From the NCBI GenBank assembly GCA_033558025.1, contig JAUCEF010000007.1, positions 3,596,001 through 3,660,000 of the forward strand: 64,000 bases of DNA, in the 5' to 3' direction. The position numbers were made by a program, and so were the translations under genes. Position 1 is the stretch's first letter; each line of letters starts with the position of its first letter. The notes beneath the pieces are model-generated. The model did no database searches. It saw only the letters and a program-made list of their open reading frames with translations, and was not told the DNA's origin. The stretch is from Phytophthora sp. 'mugwort' (taxonomy: Eukaryota > Oomycota > Peronosporomycetes > Peronosporales > Peronosporaceae). Below, piece by piece: positions 35,401-47,585 of the stretch.

Positions 35401-38211
35401 CAAGTGCTGGCGCTACTGCATTGGTTGGCAGTCAACAGTTCCACCTGCTTCGAGGATATGTGCAGATATGCCGTGCTCCTTCGTGCCTTCTTAGCACCGT
35501 TGACGCCAGCTTTCTGTGGCGACTACATTGGGGACATTGGTCACGGCTCCATGGATCTTTTCCTTAGCCTGGTGGAGATGACAGTGAACACTCCTACGAC
35601 TGGAGCTGAGACGACTGCGAGTATGGACGAGCTGCTGGTTGAGTTACTCGAGTTTCTGTACGCGCAGGTTGATAATGGTTTGCTTCAAAGTGTGCGTGCT
35701 CGCTTGCTGCTCTGCGTTCTTGTCATACTGCAACGTACTGGAGACGCTGGACGTGCTGCATGTGCAGCTTATGAACGCGCTATGCAGCAGATTCTGTGGC
35801 ATATCCATGCAGCCCCAGCCACAGAACTCCAAGCACGATGCAGTTGGGAACTGCTTGGTTCGCTCTCCGAGTTGGACCCAGCAATCACCGCACTATTCAA
35901 TCTTGATGCCATCCCCGTTCTTCTTCGCGAATGCAGTTGTAATCCCACTGGACAGCAGTCTCATCCATCTTCAGGAAGTTGGCGATACTCCAAGCGCATC
36001 GTGGCATTCCGACAAGGGGAAGCTCTCAAGTGTCTATCACGAGCAGCACGCACACACGATGAAGTGCTGTTGAAAATTGGCGAAGCTCCCGGAATCGCTG
36101 ACATGCTCTTTGATGCGCTGGCTGCAGGCCCTGGTGCCAAGACCGACAAGGGCGGTAGGAAACCTATCTCGAACGGATCTCCAATGGTGGATAACGCGGC
36201 CACTCAAGCCCACGCAGCGCATCTGATCGCCCGAATTGCAGTTCAAGAAGACCTCCGTGCCTCGCTCATGTCCCCCGAGAATGTGTCGCTACTTATTGAG
36301 TCTCTTGAGTCGGTGCATTTGCCTGTGGTCTTGCACGCGTTGCAGGCACTAGCGCACCTCTGTGCATTCTCGCTCTGTCTGGACGCACTTGTACGCAACG
36401 CGACGGTCCCTGTATTGGCACAAGTTCTCTTCTCGCCGCTTGTAGCTACTTCTCGTCGCCGTGAGATTGAAGCTTGTGTACTTGCTCTTCTTGGTAAAAT
36501 GTGTGACTGCAGCCAGATTGTAAGCCGTCGAATTGTATCCTCGAATTTACTGCCAAAGCTGTGCGAGTTCCTGGCGGTTGACAAGCAGCAGCTTGAATGC
36601 TCTCAGCAGGAACTTCAATCAAGTGAACTTGGCGTGCACAACAACGCTGTGTGGATAGTCTACAGCTTGTCCAAGGACGCTGAACTCGTCCCCAAGTTGG
36701 TCGCGCACGGCATACTTGAAACTTTGAGTGATCAACTGCTGGGGTACGACCAAAGCACTACCCAACGCAAGGCACTGGGGGCAATGAGTCGTCTTGCAGT
36801 TACTGTTGAAATGGATGCTGAATTCCTCGAGTCTTTGGTCAGTCAGATTGTCGAAAGTATCAGGCGCAACGTGCCTGTGACAGAAGCTCACCGCTGTGTC
36901 ACCAATGCGTTAGCGGTGTTTGTTGCAGTTTTGAAGGCTGGGAAGAACCGCCGCAACCTTTTCCACCAGCGTCAGCAACGTCGACACCAGAGTCAACAAC
37001 AGCAACGCCAACTAGGAGGCAGCAGCGACGAAGTTGATGTCCGACAAATGCTGCTGAAAGGGGACGGTTTGCGCGTCGCACTCGACTTACTTGGCGCACC
37101 AAACCTTCGGGTCAAGCTGGAAGCCTTTCGTGTCGTGTCTGAATTTGTAGATGGTCATCCCGATTCCGATGAAGTGCGTGAACTGCTTCTTGGTTCGGAG
37201 GAACAAGGCGGCTCTCACGCTTTATTGAGCCTCGTGCGAGCTCTCTCCGATGAAGCTCGCTCGGCTACGGCAGCACCTTCTTTGCCGTCAGAACGAAGTC
37301 ATAGCAAGAATGAGTTGCTTGTCGTGGCGATGACCTTGTTGAACATGCTTCTCACCGACGAAGTACTTAAAGCGAAGCTCACTCCAACGACATACGACGT
37401 GGTGCTTCGGGTAGTTGTGGTTAACTCTGCAGCGACAATTAGCAATCTACGAGTACTCGCTGAATCGCTCAAGGCATTAACAACCATGACTCGAGCCGGA
37501 CATGTGACAGATCTCTGCCCCGAAGCAGCGCTAGCAAGTAGCGTCGAGCCTCTTGTCAAGGTTGTTCAGAGCTTGAGTGCAGCTGAAGGTGCAGTAAGCA
37601 GCACGTCGATCCGTCTGAACGCGTTGTTTCTGTTGGTAAATTACGCTTCGTCAGGTCAGTGTCGGGCTCGCATGGCACATTGTGGTGCACTGGAAGCGCT
37701 TCTTGAGACCATCCAGTCTCCTGGTGGTGGTGCAACTCAAGACGATCAGCTTGTTCAACTTGCTTTGCTCGGTGTCGCTTTGATGACTACAGGCGGCGTT
37801 AGTGATGCTGCTGCTGTTGTTGAGTTATTCAGAACGATGGACACACTTGTGCGGTTATTGAGTTCTAGGAGCGCGAATATCCAGGCCAACGCTGTCTGGG
37901 TCGTATCCAATATTTCTTCGGAAGGTTCGTCGTACACAGCTCGTCGCATTCTCCCCCGTTCTTGGATACTAACCTTGCTGTGTTTCGGAATTGTAGCGAG
38001 CTTGAAGGAAGCCATCGTCGCGCGTGGCGGACCCACAGCATTGCAGGCCGTGCTCAACGAAAATATGAGCACTTTCACAGCAACACCTAGCAATGGAGGG
38101 TCAGCAGAGATTCAACGGCCTTCGTCGTCGACTATGAGGATACGCGAATACGCACCAAAAGCTATCAAGGCCCTTGGATTCGCCCCTATCATGCCCCCAG
38201 GGTCTGCGTAA
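23435..38211 (+). CDS. Giant armadillo-repeat protein with predicted N-myristoylation
   Basis: I join seven exons: 23435-23662, 23743-23881, 23938-24063, 24130-24252, 24328-24450, 24515-37924 and 37997-38211, giving about 4,787 residues. All introns are GT-AG and 56-80 nt, and phases agree throughout. One exon alone is 13.4 kb. The protein is almost entirely armadillo/HEAT-like helical repeats, for example VHNNAVWIVYSLS and NAVWVVSNIS near the C-terminus. The start MGTSQS fits the N-myristoylation consensus (Gly2, Ser6). Inserts include a Cys cluster (CSCDGSCSSC, about residue 527), an acidic stretch (about 942) and a Gln/Arg-rich stretch (about 4400). No enzyme domain, membrane helix or EF-hand is evident. 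Myristoylated armadillo proteins such as yeast Vac8 and apicomplexan ARO tether organelles; a membrane scaffold is plausible, but function is unknown. Two introns keep the frame if retained. I know no named family of this size. Confidence 0.9.
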
Positions 38212-38215
38212 TAAA
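38210..38215 (+). terminator. AATAAA overlapping the stop of the giant gene
   Basis: The hexamer AATAAA uses the last two bases of the TAA stop codon. If used it would give an extremely short 3' UTR. It may be chance. Confidence 0.3.
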
Positions 38216-38546
38216 ACCATTTCATAAATTGCCAACTCAATCGAAAACGGTTGACAAACGGTAGCGGACAGAGAGATGCGCAGTCAATCTGTGAAGGCTA
38301 TTTCCGCTCCTCAAGCTTGAATTCTGAAGGTGATGGTATTGTGCTCCATCAGCTGTGCTATTCGAGGACGACGACGCTAAAAATATGGTTAGCTATGAAT
38401 TCTTGGTTGGTTTGCAGAGGACGTTCCTCAATTGGCCTTTTCGCAGAGTTCCTACATACCTTGAGGACAACACGCAAACCCGTCGGCTGACAAGCTACTC
38501 AGTCTCTTGCCACGATCTCGAGTCGGTGCGAATCGATTGGAGAACA

Positions 38547-39518
38547 ATGGGTGGTGGCGTGTCCAAGACCTCGGCGGGGAGTATGAAGAGTGCCAGGTCG
38601 AGTACCAGTTCAGCCCGCAAAACGAGTAGCCACCAGAAGGACAACAAGACCGGCGTTAGTGTACCTGAGAGTGAGGGTCGTCGCGAGTCCACCAAGCTGC
38701 CTACTTCGATCGATGCTCGCATTATTGCTACACTGCGCCAGCTCAACCTCACTCGGCGTGCCGATCCGAAAAAGGGTCGAGCCATGCATTTCGAACGCAT
38801 CGTTCTCCAGTTCGCCCTGGTGAACGACGCTTTCACCACCATCCGCAGCATCTATCGCCAATATGCCAATGTGAGTTCGCTTACGTGCTTGAATTGCGTG
38901 GTCGCGGGTGCTTGACTTGACTTGGCTCAATTGCCAATTGCACAGACTGAAAAGAATGGACTCGACTTCGAGGGACTCAAATCTGCACTCAATGCCATGG
39001 GCGCTCACATCAAAGAGTCCGATATGTCAGAGATCTTCTACGAATCTGACATGGTGCGAGACAACTCGCTCAGCCAGAACGAGTTCGTCGTGTCGCTGGC
39101 CATCGCGCACTTGCTGGGCCTCATTACCAATTTTGACTCCATCAAGGACTCGCTCGTGCACGCTCCTGAGGACGTGACGCTGACTACCCCTCCAGATGAA
39201 CAACCTGCCGACGAGGGAAATGCGTCAAAGCTCATCGCCAAGGCTTTAGATCTCATGGTGACGGCGTACCTGCTCTTCGACAATGACGCCAGCGGCACCA
39301 TCCAGACAAGCGAGGTGCTGAACCAAATGCGTCAAAACGCGACGTGCCCTAATTCTCCAAGACGTCTGGAGCGCGTGGCGAGTAGCCTTTCATCCAAGGC
39401 GATACGCGACGAACGGATAAAAGAGCTGGACTTCGACCAGGATGGCACCATTACCTTCCAGGAATTCGTGCTCACTTTTCAACGCTGGGCTGGCTCGGAT
39501 GATGATGACGACGAATGA
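38547..39518 (+). CDS. Myristoylated EF-hand calcium-binding protein
   Basis: Two exons, 38547-38870 and 38946-39518, separated by a 75-nt GTGAGT..ACAG intron, give about 298 residues. The start MGGGVSK is a strong N-myristoylation site (Gly2, Ser6, Lys7), followed by a basic Ser/Lys/Arg-rich stretch that could help membrane binding. Two canonical EF-hand loops lie in the C-terminal half: D-N-D-A-S-G-T-I-Q-T-S-E at about 220 and D-F-D-Q-D-G-T-I-T-F-Q-E at about 270, each with acidic residues at 1, 3 and 12 and Gly at 6. A degenerate pair is likely near residues 112-160. The tail is poly-acidic. The likely role is calcium-dependent signalling at a membrane; the partner is unknown. The calcineurin-B/NCS-like layout is an inference. 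Confidence 0.85.
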
Positions 39519-39823
39519 ACTTCACGGCCCCTTGTCCGACATTCGTGCTCGTAAACCAAAGCCCTACGATGAGAGATAATATTTTCATACAGACAAGTCG
39601 TAGCATCCTCTCATCACATTGCTAAACAACCTACTACAGTACTTAATTAATGTGATGTGGCTCGATCACCACGCTTTTCAAATTTTGATTCACCCTCGTC
39701 CTTTGATGAAGTGACTCTAACTTCAAACGTATCACGCACCCGCACCAAATGAACGCCAAACTGGTATCCATTGCAAGGTCAAGCCTTTGTCTTTTCAGGT
39801 ACCATCCGTCCATCTAACCCACC

Positions 39824-41239
39824 TCACAGATACTTGGCCTGTTGACGCTTAAAGTGGTCATGAGTTTTGCCGGCGCGCTCCAAGAACAGGTTGAAAATGT
39901 AAGGCCACCAGAAATTCGTGGTGCGGTCATAAACCGAGTACACGAAGCAGTAGACGACCCAGACAAGATACGCTGAACGGCATTGAAAACAAATCGAAAT
40001 GGTAAGATATCAAATCAAAAGTTGTGAATAAGACTTCGACTACAGTAATAAAGCAGCAAGTACGTACATGGGAAGAAGATCATCATGACGACGGGTAGCA
40101 TAACACACGACAGTGTGATGCCCAGCCACAGCCGAAAGACAGCCCCTACCGATGTCTAAACCAGAACACAATAATTCCGTTAGCTCTTAAAACATACACA
40201 CAGACCATCCCCCCACGTACCGAAAGGTCCAGCTCCACTGTGTTCTCCGTGCCCGGGAATTGCTGGTGCTCGATAAAGTAGTTCAGCCGCTCCTCTTTCT
40301 CCTTCCAGCGAGCGTCCAGGAATCCCTGCAAGTCTGTCGCTGCGTCTTCATACTTAAATTTCCGTGAGTGAATAGCCACACGCCCCGCAGGCTGTTTGCC
40401 CGCCAGCAGCGACTTCATCGACGGCACTTCGGTGTCGACCTTCCGTCCATATCCCATGTCGTATGTCGGCACTTCACCCGAGTACGACGGGAATGCCAGC
40501 GTAAGATCGTAGATATCGGGCTTAGCCTCCGCTACCGCGTCCAGAATGATCTTCATGCCCGTCGTGCGTGGCAGCAACAGCCTCTCGAACTTGGGGCGAC
40601 CCTCACGTGTCGCGAAAGTTTGCGACTTGGCTACGTACTCAGTGTGGATGGTCGTTCCTTCGGGAAACAGCACGAGCCAGAAGGGGAAGTCGTCGGCGAT
40701 AAGCCCACCCATGTACTTCTTGATGAGCACCTCGTCCTGATCAATGCGCCGGCGCAGGAAGAGGAACTGGAAGAGGCGCATGCCCCAGCCAATGATCGGC
40801 AGGTACTTGAGCTGGTCCTTGAGCACGATCTTAATGTTGCCTGCCGCTTGCTGGTGGCGCGCGGCCTGCCAGATGTACCACCAGTCGGCGTCGACCTGGT
40901 GGTTGGCAATGAGGATAACAGGCTTGGCCGGGTCCGAGGGCAGCTCACCTGTGACGGAAAGCTTGGTCTGTGGGAAGCTCGTGGACGTCACATCCAACCA
41001 GAGCGCTTGCGCCACGGAGCTATATGTAGCAGCATAACAAGCAGAGTGACGATCAATATGAATGATATCAGAGTGATGGTCAATTCCGCACTGAAGGCGC
41101 ACCCCATGAGCCGGCGGTAAAGCGGCTTGTTGAACGGCCGCACGAGGCACCATAGGCAGAACTGCAAGAAGTTGATACACGCGCCGTTGCACAGGATCCA
41201 TAGCAGGTTTAGCGCCGAGTACAGGTGGAAGACCGCCAT
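39824..41239 (-). CDS. Membrane acyltransferase of the LCLAT1/AGPAT3-5 (PlsC) type
   Basis: Four exons, 41103-41239, 40221-41019, 40068-40155 and 39824-39972, give about 390 residues. The PlsC motifs are visible: NHQVDADWW (NHx4D, about residue 85) and VLFPEGTTI (about 164). Hydrophobic segments lie at residues 1-35 and near the C-terminus (exons 3-4), fitting a multi-pass ER membrane enzyme. The family transfers acyl groups from acyl-CoA to lysophospholipids; the NHQVDADWWYIW form is closest to LCLAT1/AGPAT4-type proteins. The first in-frame ATG is 41239. The first exon-exon junction (RRLMG to SVAQ) restores continuity that the unspliced frames lack. An initiator-like TCATTTTCGCATTC lies at 41291-41304 on the minus strand. 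The exact substrate cannot be told from sequence. Confidence 0.88.
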
Positions 41240-41898
41240 GCTGAACGCCTCAATCAACAGGAAGGAGCGGCAGTGCACGCGGCGAGTGCGGAATGCGAAA
41301 ATGACTCAGACCAGACGGATACTGCGATTGCGGCGAGAAGGACGACGTTGCAGCTGCGACGCAACAGAAAGGCGGATGATTGGACGAAAACAAATCTAAT
41401 AAGTCCGTGGATTGGCTGAAAAGCGGATGAATGGGTTGACGACGCGTTATCAGTCCGACATGTGCCTCGAGCAATGTTGTTGACGCCGGTGGCCTCCGTG
41501 ATAGTGGCCCTGCTTGGTGCAAGGCTTGTGAAAGACGGCAACTTTAAGCACGCGAGCACTTTATCGTTAAGTACTTCTTTTTGTGTTCATCGCGCGTTAC
41601 GATCGACAAGGGCACCGTTCAGTCGGTCTCTGGTAAGCTCGTCAAGAGTCTTAACTCAAGACAGTAACAGTACTACACTTTAAGTGGAGCGAAATGTTGA
41701 AGCAGGTCCATGATGGAGACGACTCGCATACTCGTCTCGTTGGTAGGTCACGGCGGGCTGAAAGGCAAAAATGCCGAGGACACCTCGTTAAACTTCGTGA
41801 CGCGTTGACTGGCTTGGGGTACCGCGAAAGAAACTGCTGCTTCGAGTGACTGTCAACTCAAAAATAGCGATGTCACTCGACTTGATTGAAGTCCTAAA

Positions 41899-43793
41899 AT
41901 GTCGGGAACGGAGGCGTGTACGTGCTCCCTGCAGGCGCGACTGCATCAGGTACAGGAATCAACTTGTTTAGGTTATTGAAGGTAACGAGTTCATGGCGGA
42001 TTTGTGTTCGGTAGATAGAAAACGCCCGCAGCCGCGAAATGGAGGCGCACGGCGAGTTGGTACAGAAGCTGGAGCGTGAATTGGACGCCCGACGCGTCAA
42101 CGAGGCGGAGTTCCGTCTCACAGCCGCCAAGGTGCGGACAGACAAATGCCGCTTTGAAGCGGAGCTTTGTGCAGCACGTACCAAGACACGCCAGCTACTT
42201 GAACAACTAGACGCTCAGCGTATCGAAACCTCACAGGTGAGAGAGATCAGCATCTATCTATGAAGCAAAGTTGGCTTGAGGGATAAGTGTACACATCAAC
42301 AGCGAGAAGACGAGCTCAAAGCACTTCGCGGGGAGAGTGACCGTCGACTGCAAGTTACCCGTGAAAAGACCGACAGTCTAATGGAGGAAAATCGGCAGCT
42401 CAGCTTCAAGGTTCGTCCCCTGCTGCCACGTGAAGTTATTGCTCTGATCGAAGTTAACTAACTGGTCGGTTGGTGTTTTGATGGATCCGGTATAGCTTTC
42501 CCAGTCCACGACTTGTTTAGAGAATATGAAACACGAGAATAAGTTGCTACTTGACACGAATGCAGAGCAGAGCTTGCAAGCTAATGCTCAGGTAAGGCGT
42601 CGAATGGCCCCAATCAGCCTTCAGATTATTTACATCTAGGTGTGTGCGTGTAGGCTGTGGAGCTCGAAAAGCTTTCGAGTCAACTGGCAAATAAACAACA
42701 TGAATTTGAGGCTCTTACAGTGCGTTCGCAGCTTCTGGTACGTTAATAGTGCGGCTGGATCAGCTTTCCTTTTGTGTCCTAAAAAATCGCCTCCACCACT
42801 CGATCCCGTGCTTGTGTTCAGCTTGAAGACCTCGCCAGCTCTCGAGAACAGCAAACTTTTATGCAAGGGCAAGCTGAGGAGCTGCATCGTGACGTCAATC
42901 GTGCGCTAATGACTCGAGATCGAGCTCTTCGTTGGAAACAAAAGCATCATGACAGGTTGGAGAATCGATTTATCTCGCACGGCGCTTTCCTCGCTTGGAA
43001 GTCAATTTCTGTCCAGGAAAGACTACGATCTGCTGCTATGATGGCCCGAAGCAACGACGACACTCGAATTCGCCTTCAGGTCGTTGAAGTGGAAGTGATG
43101 AAGCGCTGTTCACGTTCAAAAGAGGAGTTGAGTAACATTCGGCAAGCTTGCGCCAGTGAGCGCATGCAAATGCAGTCATTGCGCGACGAAATTTGTGAAA
43201 CGGAACTGCCGAGGCTGCTGACACTGCTTGGAAATCAACAAAGGAGCTTCGACAGTCAGCAGTTACAGCTCAAGAATCGACGAGAGTGCCTTGAAAGAGA
43301 GCGAGAACGGCAAGACATGTCGCGCCAAGATGCTGAGTATCGCGTGCAAACGTTGATTAAAGCATATCAAGTTCATTTTGCGCGCCAGAAGGAGCAACTG
43401 CGCTTCATTTTAAGGACATGTGCTGCAAGGAGACAGCGAGAAGTTCATCGCCGTACCTTTAGTGCCTGGAAGGAGCATTATCTACGCTCAGTTGTAGGAC
43501 AAGCCACACATACGGCAATGGTCTTTCAGTCGCAGCTGTCGCATGTGCCGTCATTGAGCCCTTTTGGTCGCAGAGAACCACAGTCGTGGACAATGCCAGC
43601 ACCAATTCGACCCATTTTAATTGCTGTTCAACCACAGCAAGTGGAGAAACAGAGTTCTGACGATTACCTTCGATCCCCCATGTCTGAAGCGACTACGCCG
43701 ATCGAGACGATGTGGCGGAAGTGGCGGCGCGTCGATTCTGGGGTAGCAAGAAGAGGGCGTAAACCGCGTCCGTCACCGAACTCACGGACATAG
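41899..43793 (+). CDS. Coiled-coil protein with Sfi1-like Trp motifs
   Basis: Six exons: 41899-41949, 42015-42236, 42303-42410, 42496-42591, 42654-42737 and 42822-43793. All introns are short, GT-AG and phase 0, giving about 510 residues. Residues 1-190 are heptad-rich coiled coil (Glu, Leu, Gln, Arg). The large last exon has two F-x-x-W-K segments, AFLAWKSISVQERLR and TFSAWKEHYLR, spaced about 175 residues apart. They resemble the centrin-binding repeats of Sfi1, though two copies are few. The tail is Ser/Pro/Arg-rich and likely disordered. Its neighbours downstream are a flagellar SHIPPO protein and PLK4, so a basal-body or centrosome role is plausible. This is inference; any coiled-coil scaffold could look similar. 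Confidence 0.8.
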
Positions 43794-44204
43794 CAGAATA
43801 TTGCTCTGTTTGCATTGTCTTCATTGCACACAAGACTTGCTCTTTCCTTGATGCAGCTATTTACGTTATCGGATAGAACAGTGAGCTAATTCGTCAATTA
43901 CTGAATCATTCATCCTCTGACTCAGATTACTGCACTGGTACACGTCCTCACCTCAGTTTGTTGTCAGACTTGGCAAAGTAAGAGGACGGAACGTATAAAT
44001 AAAGACTGCAGTTGCCCTTATTTGACAATCTGGTACTGAGGGATCGAGGATATGGAGGATGTAAGGGCTCAGGCTCAGATGACTGGAACCTCCATGGTCT
44101 CGTGCTTGTGTTCTGAACGCCGAGGGGGGGGGGGGGCATACCGCTAAACGTATTCAACCTCGCTAATCGATCTTCGAACTCGAGCTGCCCAGTATTCTTA
44201 CCAA
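43794..44204. other. Intergenic
   Basis: About 410 bases between two plus-strand genes. A poly-G run of about 11 bases lies near 44126-44137. No gene is seen; the 3' flank of the coiled-coil gene and the promoter of the SHIPPO gene should lie here. Confidence 0.5.
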
Positions 44205-44912
44205 ATGACGCAAGATGTCGATGTCGTCGGTGCAAAAGGCGGAACGGCTAACGGGACCAGTGGCGGCGGCAGCTCCCACCCGCCTCTATTCGACTCACCA
44301 TCCAAGTATGGCATTCACCATACGATCGCGACATTTACGCCTACGGAGCAGCGCTTCCGCTGGCAAGCAGGTGCTGCGGCTACGGATGCGATCTACAGCA
44401 TTCCTACCAGTATCGGCACAAGCCCTAAGAAGAGCTTCGGGAACAGTACACGCGACGACTGGGACCTAGTCAGCAAGCGAGCTGATCCTTGTGCCGGACC
44501 AGGTTCATATGAGCCTGCGATGTCATGCGGCAAGCAAGTGAGCTCGGAGCGTCGGTCTGCCAGCTCGTCGGCCTTTGAAAATGCCTCGCGCACATCCTTG
44601 CAAGAGAACACGACGTCGTCTCCCGGGCCAATTTACGATCTGCCACCAGTCATGGGGAGAGGATCATCCGCACCGAAGCAGGGCACATCACTACGCCCCC
44701 CCCTCAATGGCAAGAGTATCGGCCCCGGACCCAATCTGATGCTCAAGGGAGCGTTCAAAGAGTTCCGCCAACACGTGTCCCCGACCTTCGGTACTGAATT
44801 GCGTCTTAAAACTCTCGGATTAAAGCAAACGCCAGGCCCCATCTACGACTTGCGCCCCACAGGATACTTGACAGGTCCTCGCTCCTCCTTCAGCCACGCC
44901 AAGCGGTTCTAA
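44205..44912 (+). CDS. SHIPPO/sperm-tail PG-rich repeat protein (ODF3-like)
   Basis: A single-exon protein of 235 residues with repeated Pro-Gly motifs: CAGPGSYEP, SSPGPIYDLP, GPGPNLML and TPGPIYDL, spaced about 35-60 residues apart. This is the pattern of the sperm-tail PG-rich (SHIPPO, STPGR) family, whose members bind microtubules of cilia and flagella. The N-terminus is Gly/Ser-rich. The start at 44205 follows an in-frame stop-rich region. Position directly upstream of PLK4 and downstream of the Sfi1-like gene, all on one strand, fits a zoospore flagellum role. Confidence 0.85.
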   Translation: MTQDVDVVGAKGGTANGTSGGGSSHPPLFDSPSKYGIHHTIATFTPTEQRFRWQAGAAATDAIYSIPTSIGTSPKKSFGNSTRDDWDLVSKRADPCAGPGSYEPAMSCGKQVSSERRSASSSAFENASRTSLQENTTSSPGPIYDLPPVMGRGSSAPKQGTSLRPPLNGKSIGPGPNLMLKGAFKEFRQHVSPTFGTELRLKTLGLKQTPGPIYDLRPTGYLTGPRSSFSHAKRF

Positions 44913-45024
44913 TTTCTGTATTTGAAGTTATCCCGATTAAAGAAACGAATGTTTACGACTATTACAAGTTAACCGAGTTTAGTTATTTTCGTGAATATTT
45001 TCGATAAATACGGCGGGAACCATC

Positions 45025-47467
45025 ATGGAGCACGTCTCGGACGTGTCCGATGCCTCTTCTCGCTCGCCGCACTCGATCTCCGTGCGTAATCGTGTCATTC
45101 TCCCTCTGTGCTCTACTTCCTCATCGCGTTCTCTAACCGTATACCAATTTCGTACCGCAGGAGTACACGCTGCTCGAGTTCTTGGGCGAGGGCGCTACTG
45201 CGCAGGTCTATCTGGCCGAGCATAATGCATCGGGGGCTCATCTGGCCATCAAAGTGATCGACAAACTGCTGGTACAGCGCGCACAGTTAGAGAGCAAAGT
45301 CCGCCAGGAAATGGTGCTCCACGCCGAGCTGCGGCACCCGCATGTGTTGCACGTGGAGAGCGTCTTCGAGGACGCAAGGAACTACTATATGGTCCTGGAA
45401 TACTGCGCTCGGAGGTCCCTTTCTGCTGTGGTGAGGACCCTCCCAGACCGGAGAATGGACGAGCAGACAGCCAAGAAAATCTTCCGTCAAGTGGTGGCGG
45501 GCGTCGTGTACCTACACGCCAGCGGCGTGATCCATCGAGACCTCAAGCTCGCCAACTTGCTGCTGAATGGCAAGGGGGAGGTCAAAATCTCGGACTTTGG
45601 ACTCGCGGCAAGACTCGGGTGAGATCCTTATATGTTTTCGAGGGAGGCGAGAGAGTTTCGAGCTGAGTGGCACATGCGCGTTGATGCAGGGATGACCACG
45701 TGACGATGTGCGGCACGCCGAACTTCATAGCGCCAGAAGTGCTGACGGCAGAGGACGAGCCATATGATGAAGCAGTGGACGTTTGGTCGTTGGGGTGTAT
45801 TTTGTTCTGTTTGTTGCTGGGGAAGGCACCATTTGAGGGACGCAAAGTCAGCGAAACGCTGACGAATGTGGCCAACGCAGGACAAAACCCGCTCAAGTTC
45901 CCCGAGGGGTTTTCGTCGTCCGCCAGCGACTTGATTAAGCGCTTGCTCACCACGGTGAGTACTCATGTGGATGTTTGTAGAACGCTTTAGCTCACTTTAT
46001 GTGTCCACTTTTATTTGGCTGCTGAAGGACCCTTCTAGTCGTCCTTCAGCCCAGCAAATCCAGCTACACCCTTGGCTACGTGAGCAATCTCAGAAGCGGA
46101 TGCCTCCTCCACCAAGCGGTAGACGGAAGTCTCTTCCGCGTGCACCGCATCCTGTGCCGTCTCACCCTCGTGCAGCATCTCGATCTCTTGAGAAGTTGCG
46201 CGAAAGTCGCCGAGCCGCAGTGATTCGGTCGATGAAAGAGGAAGAATCGTTGCTATCATCCTCCAGCTTGTCAATTCCAGCTACGGCTATACCCAGACGA
46301 CGACGCACGCTTGGAGACAGTCGTACGGGCTCTAACCAACGCGGACGTCACGAAGCTCCTTCGAATAGGATGAGGTTTTCTCACCGTCAGTCGATGCCGG
46401 CTACTTTTGCAAATAACAGCAGCGATAGCAGTTCCAGCCCCGACGATGCCAGTATGAACTTCACCGATGACTACAGCGATCTCTCTGAGCTGTCACTACC
46501 AACCCCAATCAATGACCACAACAAGATGACAGAAGAAACGGAGGCAGTGGAGAAAAACGACCAAACAGACGAAGAATCGCTTCATCAAGTCTCCAAAAGT
46601 GCTGGCCTGATTGTATCTGTCGTTATGCATCTAGAGCTGCAAGATGTGTCGTGTTTCGGGATTTCTCGAAGCTACGAGTCTACCTGCAGCGATGCAAAGG
46701 TCCAGTTGCAGTGGAGTTGCAAGGAACCTGCAGAAGTCGGCCGATCACCTATATTTGAATTGAAAGTGTCGAACGGATGGGAAGCTTGCTATGATCCAGC
46801 TAGCGGGGTGCTCACAGCCACAACATGGGAGGGTGATCCACTGCGATATGAAATCCCAGGCGCGAGTGGAACGCGAGCTGGTGCCAATGTGACGTCCAAT
46901 TCTTCGCGTCCGTGTACGCCACGCTTCACCCAGCGCACGTATTTGCCGCCGTTGATTCGGTTTTGTCAGTGTCTCGCCTTGCGGACGATGCAGCTCCGCC
47001 GAATTGCACTGCGTGGTCAGGCGAGCAAGCTTCCGTTCATTCACTACGATGTGCTGCCAGAGTCACTGATGGCATCGTTCCGATATCGATCGAGCTTGGT
47101 CACCGCTCCTCACCATGCATCAGATCTATCGAAGCAAACGAGCTTGGTCCAGGGGATATCATCCGAAAAACTGGCTGGCGGTGACAAAGAAGTCGAGATT
47201 GCAGGTGTCGGACGTGGATGCATTGACACAAGTGGAGACTTGCGAGTGGTGTACTTGGATGGCGCGCAGCTCACTTTGGCGGCAAGTGGGTCACAATTAC
47301 GGTTCCGGCCGTCTTGGGCAAAGGATGTCGGCAAAGGTGACAGCGTCGAAGAAGATGTATTCGAACTGCTCACAAGTAGCAGCATGTCGTCATTCCTGCC
47401 CACAGCAGTCAAGCAAAAGTTGGAAAGTATCCCCGAGTTCATCCGCCGTCTTAAAGCAGCCAACTAG
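45025..47467 (+). CDS. PLK4: Polo-like kinase 4 (SAK) homologue
   Basis: Four exons: 45025-45081, 45161-45618, 45690-45954 and 46028-47467, giving about 739 residues. The kinase domain (about residues 20-280) is complete: glycine loop LGEGATAQVY, AIKVID, HRDLKLAN (H about 144), SDFGLA (D about 164), CGTPNFIAPE and DVWSLGC. The canonical HRDLK contrasts with the other kinases here. A Ser/Arg-rich linker follows. The C-terminus has a GDLRVVYLDGAQLTL segment resembling the third polo box of PLK4. PLK4 controls centriole and basal-body duplication, as needed for biflagellate zoospores. The HRDLKLAN and CGTPN sequences and the C-terminal box point to PLK4 over other polo kinases. The cryptic polo boxes are not obvious by eye, so this part rests on inference. 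Confidence 0.82.
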
Positions 47468-47585
47468 TCCAATTATGGGTGACCTAAATGTTCAACCGAC
47501 GCTTGTTGGCAACGGTGCTTGACTTTGACTCCAGACACATCTCGTGGTCACGACTCGTACACCGACTAGAATTGCTTGCAGCGCT

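Noticed and set aside
40368..41120. 250-codon open frame on the plus strand
   Set aside because: Antisense to the acyltransferase exons with NHx4D and FPEGT motifs; composition is typical of a shadow frame.
41699..41760. Short ATG frame followed by a GTAGGT donor-like site, possible first exon of the coiled-coil gene
   Set aside because: The exon starting at 41899 joins in frame by a good GT-AG intron to the next coiled-coil exon and needs no further upstream exon.
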